Source: Bifidobacterium breve
GTDB lineage: Bacteria > Actinomycetota > Thermoleophilia > Miltoncostaeales > Miltoncostaeaceae
Direction of reading: 5' to 3'
Assembly (NCBI GenBank): GCA_945876305.1
Contig: CAMCOB010000003.1
Span: 1 to 40,295, forward strand
Length of the DNA stretch: 40,295 bases
Position numbers and translations under genes: made by a program. A model generated the notes under the pieces. The model was not told the DNA's origin. It saw only the letters and a list, made by a program, of their open reading frames with translations, and ran no database searches. Of this stretch, positions 39,047 through 40,295 are shown one piece after another. Positions within the stretch are counted from its first letter, which is position 1, and the number at the start of each line of letters is the position of its first letter.

Positions 39047-39066
39047 TGTGTTTCCAGTCGTTGGGA

Positions 39067-39954
39067 TCAGGCGGGCAGAAGGCCCTGCGACACGAGGAGC
39101 GACCGGAGCGCGCTGCGCTCCCCGGCCGTGGCCTCCACGAGCGGCAGGCGCAGGACGTCGCCGGGGATGACCCCGAGCATGTCGAGCGCAGCCTTGATCA
39201 GGATGGGATTCGTCGTCTCAAAGAGGCCGCTCCACAGAGACGCGCACGACGCGTCGATTGCCCGCGCGCCCTCCACGTCGCCCGCGTTCACGGCGGCCAC
39301 CATCTGCTGCATGCGATCGCCCACCAGGTGAGAGGCCACGGAGATCACTCCGGCACCCCCCATCTCAAGGATGGGCAGCAGCATGTCGTCATTCCCGGCG
39401 TAGATCGCCAGGTCGGTCTCGTCGGCCACCCGTCGGGCCTCAGCCAGATCGGGGTTGGCCTGCTTCAGGGTTGCAACCCCGGGGATGCGTGCAAGTTCGG
39501 CGATGAGGTCGGGAGGCATGTTGATGCCGGTGCGGCCGGGGATGTTGTAGAGCACCACCGGCACGCCAACCTCGGCGATGGCCGCCACATGGCGGCGAAT
39601 ACCCTCAGCCGGTGGGCGGTTGTAATACGGGGTCACCACCAGCACGGCGTCAACGCCGATGCCCTTGGCCACATCAGTCAGATGCACGGAGTGCGCAGTG
39701 TCATTACTGCCGGTTCCGGCCACCACGGTGCCGATGCCGGCACACTCCTCGGCGGTCGATCGGAACAGGGCAATGCGCTCGTCATCGGTGAGCGTTGACG
39801 CCTCACCGGTCGTTCCAGCCACCACGATGCCATCCGACCCGTTGGCCAGCAGGTAGCGCACAAGCGCGCGATAGGCGGCGTCGTCCACTGCCCCCTCGGT
39901 ATCAAAGGGCGTGACGGCCGCGGTGAGAACGGCTCCCAGCACGGGCGGAAGCAT
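39067..39954 (-). CDS. dapA: 4-hydroxy-tetrahydrodipicolinate synthase
   Basis: GAVLTAAVTPFDTEGAVDDAAYRALVRYLLANGSDGIVVAGTTGEASTLTDDER...VTPYYNRPPAEGIRRHVAAIAEVGVPVVLYNIPGRTGINMPPD. ATG 39954. Confidence 0.95.
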   Translation of the reverse strand: MLPPVLGAVLTAAVTPFDTEGAVDDAAYRALVRYLLANGSDGIVVAGTTGEASTLTDDERIALFRSTAEECAGIGTVVAGTGSNDTAHSVHLTDVAKGIGVDAVLVVTPYYNRPPAEGIRRHVAAIAEVGVPVVLYNIPGRTGINMPPDLIAELARIPGVATLKQANPDLAEARRVADETDLAIYAGNDDMLLPILEMGGAGVISVASHLVGDRMQQMVAAVNAGDVEGARAIDASCASLWSGLFETTNPILIKAALDMLGVIPGDVLRLPLVEATAGERSALRSLLVSQGLLPA

Positions 39955-39971
39955 AGCGACGGGCTCCGGGG

Positions 39972-40295
39972 TCAGGTGGGCACGGCTGTCACGGGAAGCG
40001 GATCGGGCGTGCGTGCGGCGGTGAGCAGGTCGGGGCTGGCTACGTTCCAGTACCCCCGAACGGCATACCCCCGCATTCGGTGGCTGGACACAAACCGGGC
40101 GAATGTCGCAAATAATGGGTCGGGCAGCAGGTTCAGCGTCGTCTGCAGTCGACCGGGAATTCGGTTCCCCTTCGCGAGGGAGTTCACAAAGGCCCGGTAC
40201 GACGAAAGTGCCGCACCCAGACGCATCTCGCCCGGGCGCACACGCTCGGCGAGGGGCCCAGAGGACCCCCCGCACACAATCGCGTCGTACTGCTC
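39972..40295 (-). CDS. C-terminal part of an unidentified protein, truncated at the right window edge
   Basis: Open frame to the edge: EQYDAIVCGGSSGPLAERVRPGEMRLGAALSSYRAFVNSLAKGN...RGYWNVASPDLLTAARTPDPLPVTAVPT. Confidence 0.55.
   Translation of the reverse strand, partial: EQYDAIVCGGSSGPLAERVRPGEMRLGAALSSYRAFVNSLAKGNRIPGRLQTTLNLLPDPLFATFARFVSSHRMRGYAVRGYWNVASPDLLTAARTPDPLPVTAVPT

Overview
This is a compact, high-GC, chromosomal housekeeping window, most likely from an actinobacterial lineage. I see no phage, transposon, CRISPR or defence island. From left to right it carries: rpsA (truncated at the left edge, minus strand), a small J-like ORF, polA, ACT-malic enzyme, tRNA-Leu(CAA), quinone oxidoreductase, two small unknown genes, a minus-strand block (glyQ-glyS-ppdK-unknown-dgt-dnaG), a glucuronyl C5-epimerase-like protein, a cyclophilin, the primary sigma factor, yqgE, a Nudix/NrtR-like regulator, an MBL hydrolase, a divergent rpiA-murT-methyltransferase-gatD operon, and a long minus-strand cluster (dapA-rnj-ftsK-rodZ/HTH-cinA-recA-miaB-miaA-dapF-dapL-dut). 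The strongest observations are: (1) a 170-aa endonuclease-less mini-intein in RecA, at the DNA-binding loop L2 site; (2) a full SOS box overlapping a well-formed recA promoter; (3) TANNNT motifs 6-7 nt upstream of start codons, suggesting leaderless mRNAs; (4) RNase J whose conserved N-terminus has no ATG/GTG/TTG start; (5) a methyltransferase embedded between murT and gatD; (6) a perfect hairpin near the predicted 5' end of the sigma-factor mRNA. I did not identify a wholly novel multi-gene system. All homology calls are by eye from protein motifs; no searches were run.
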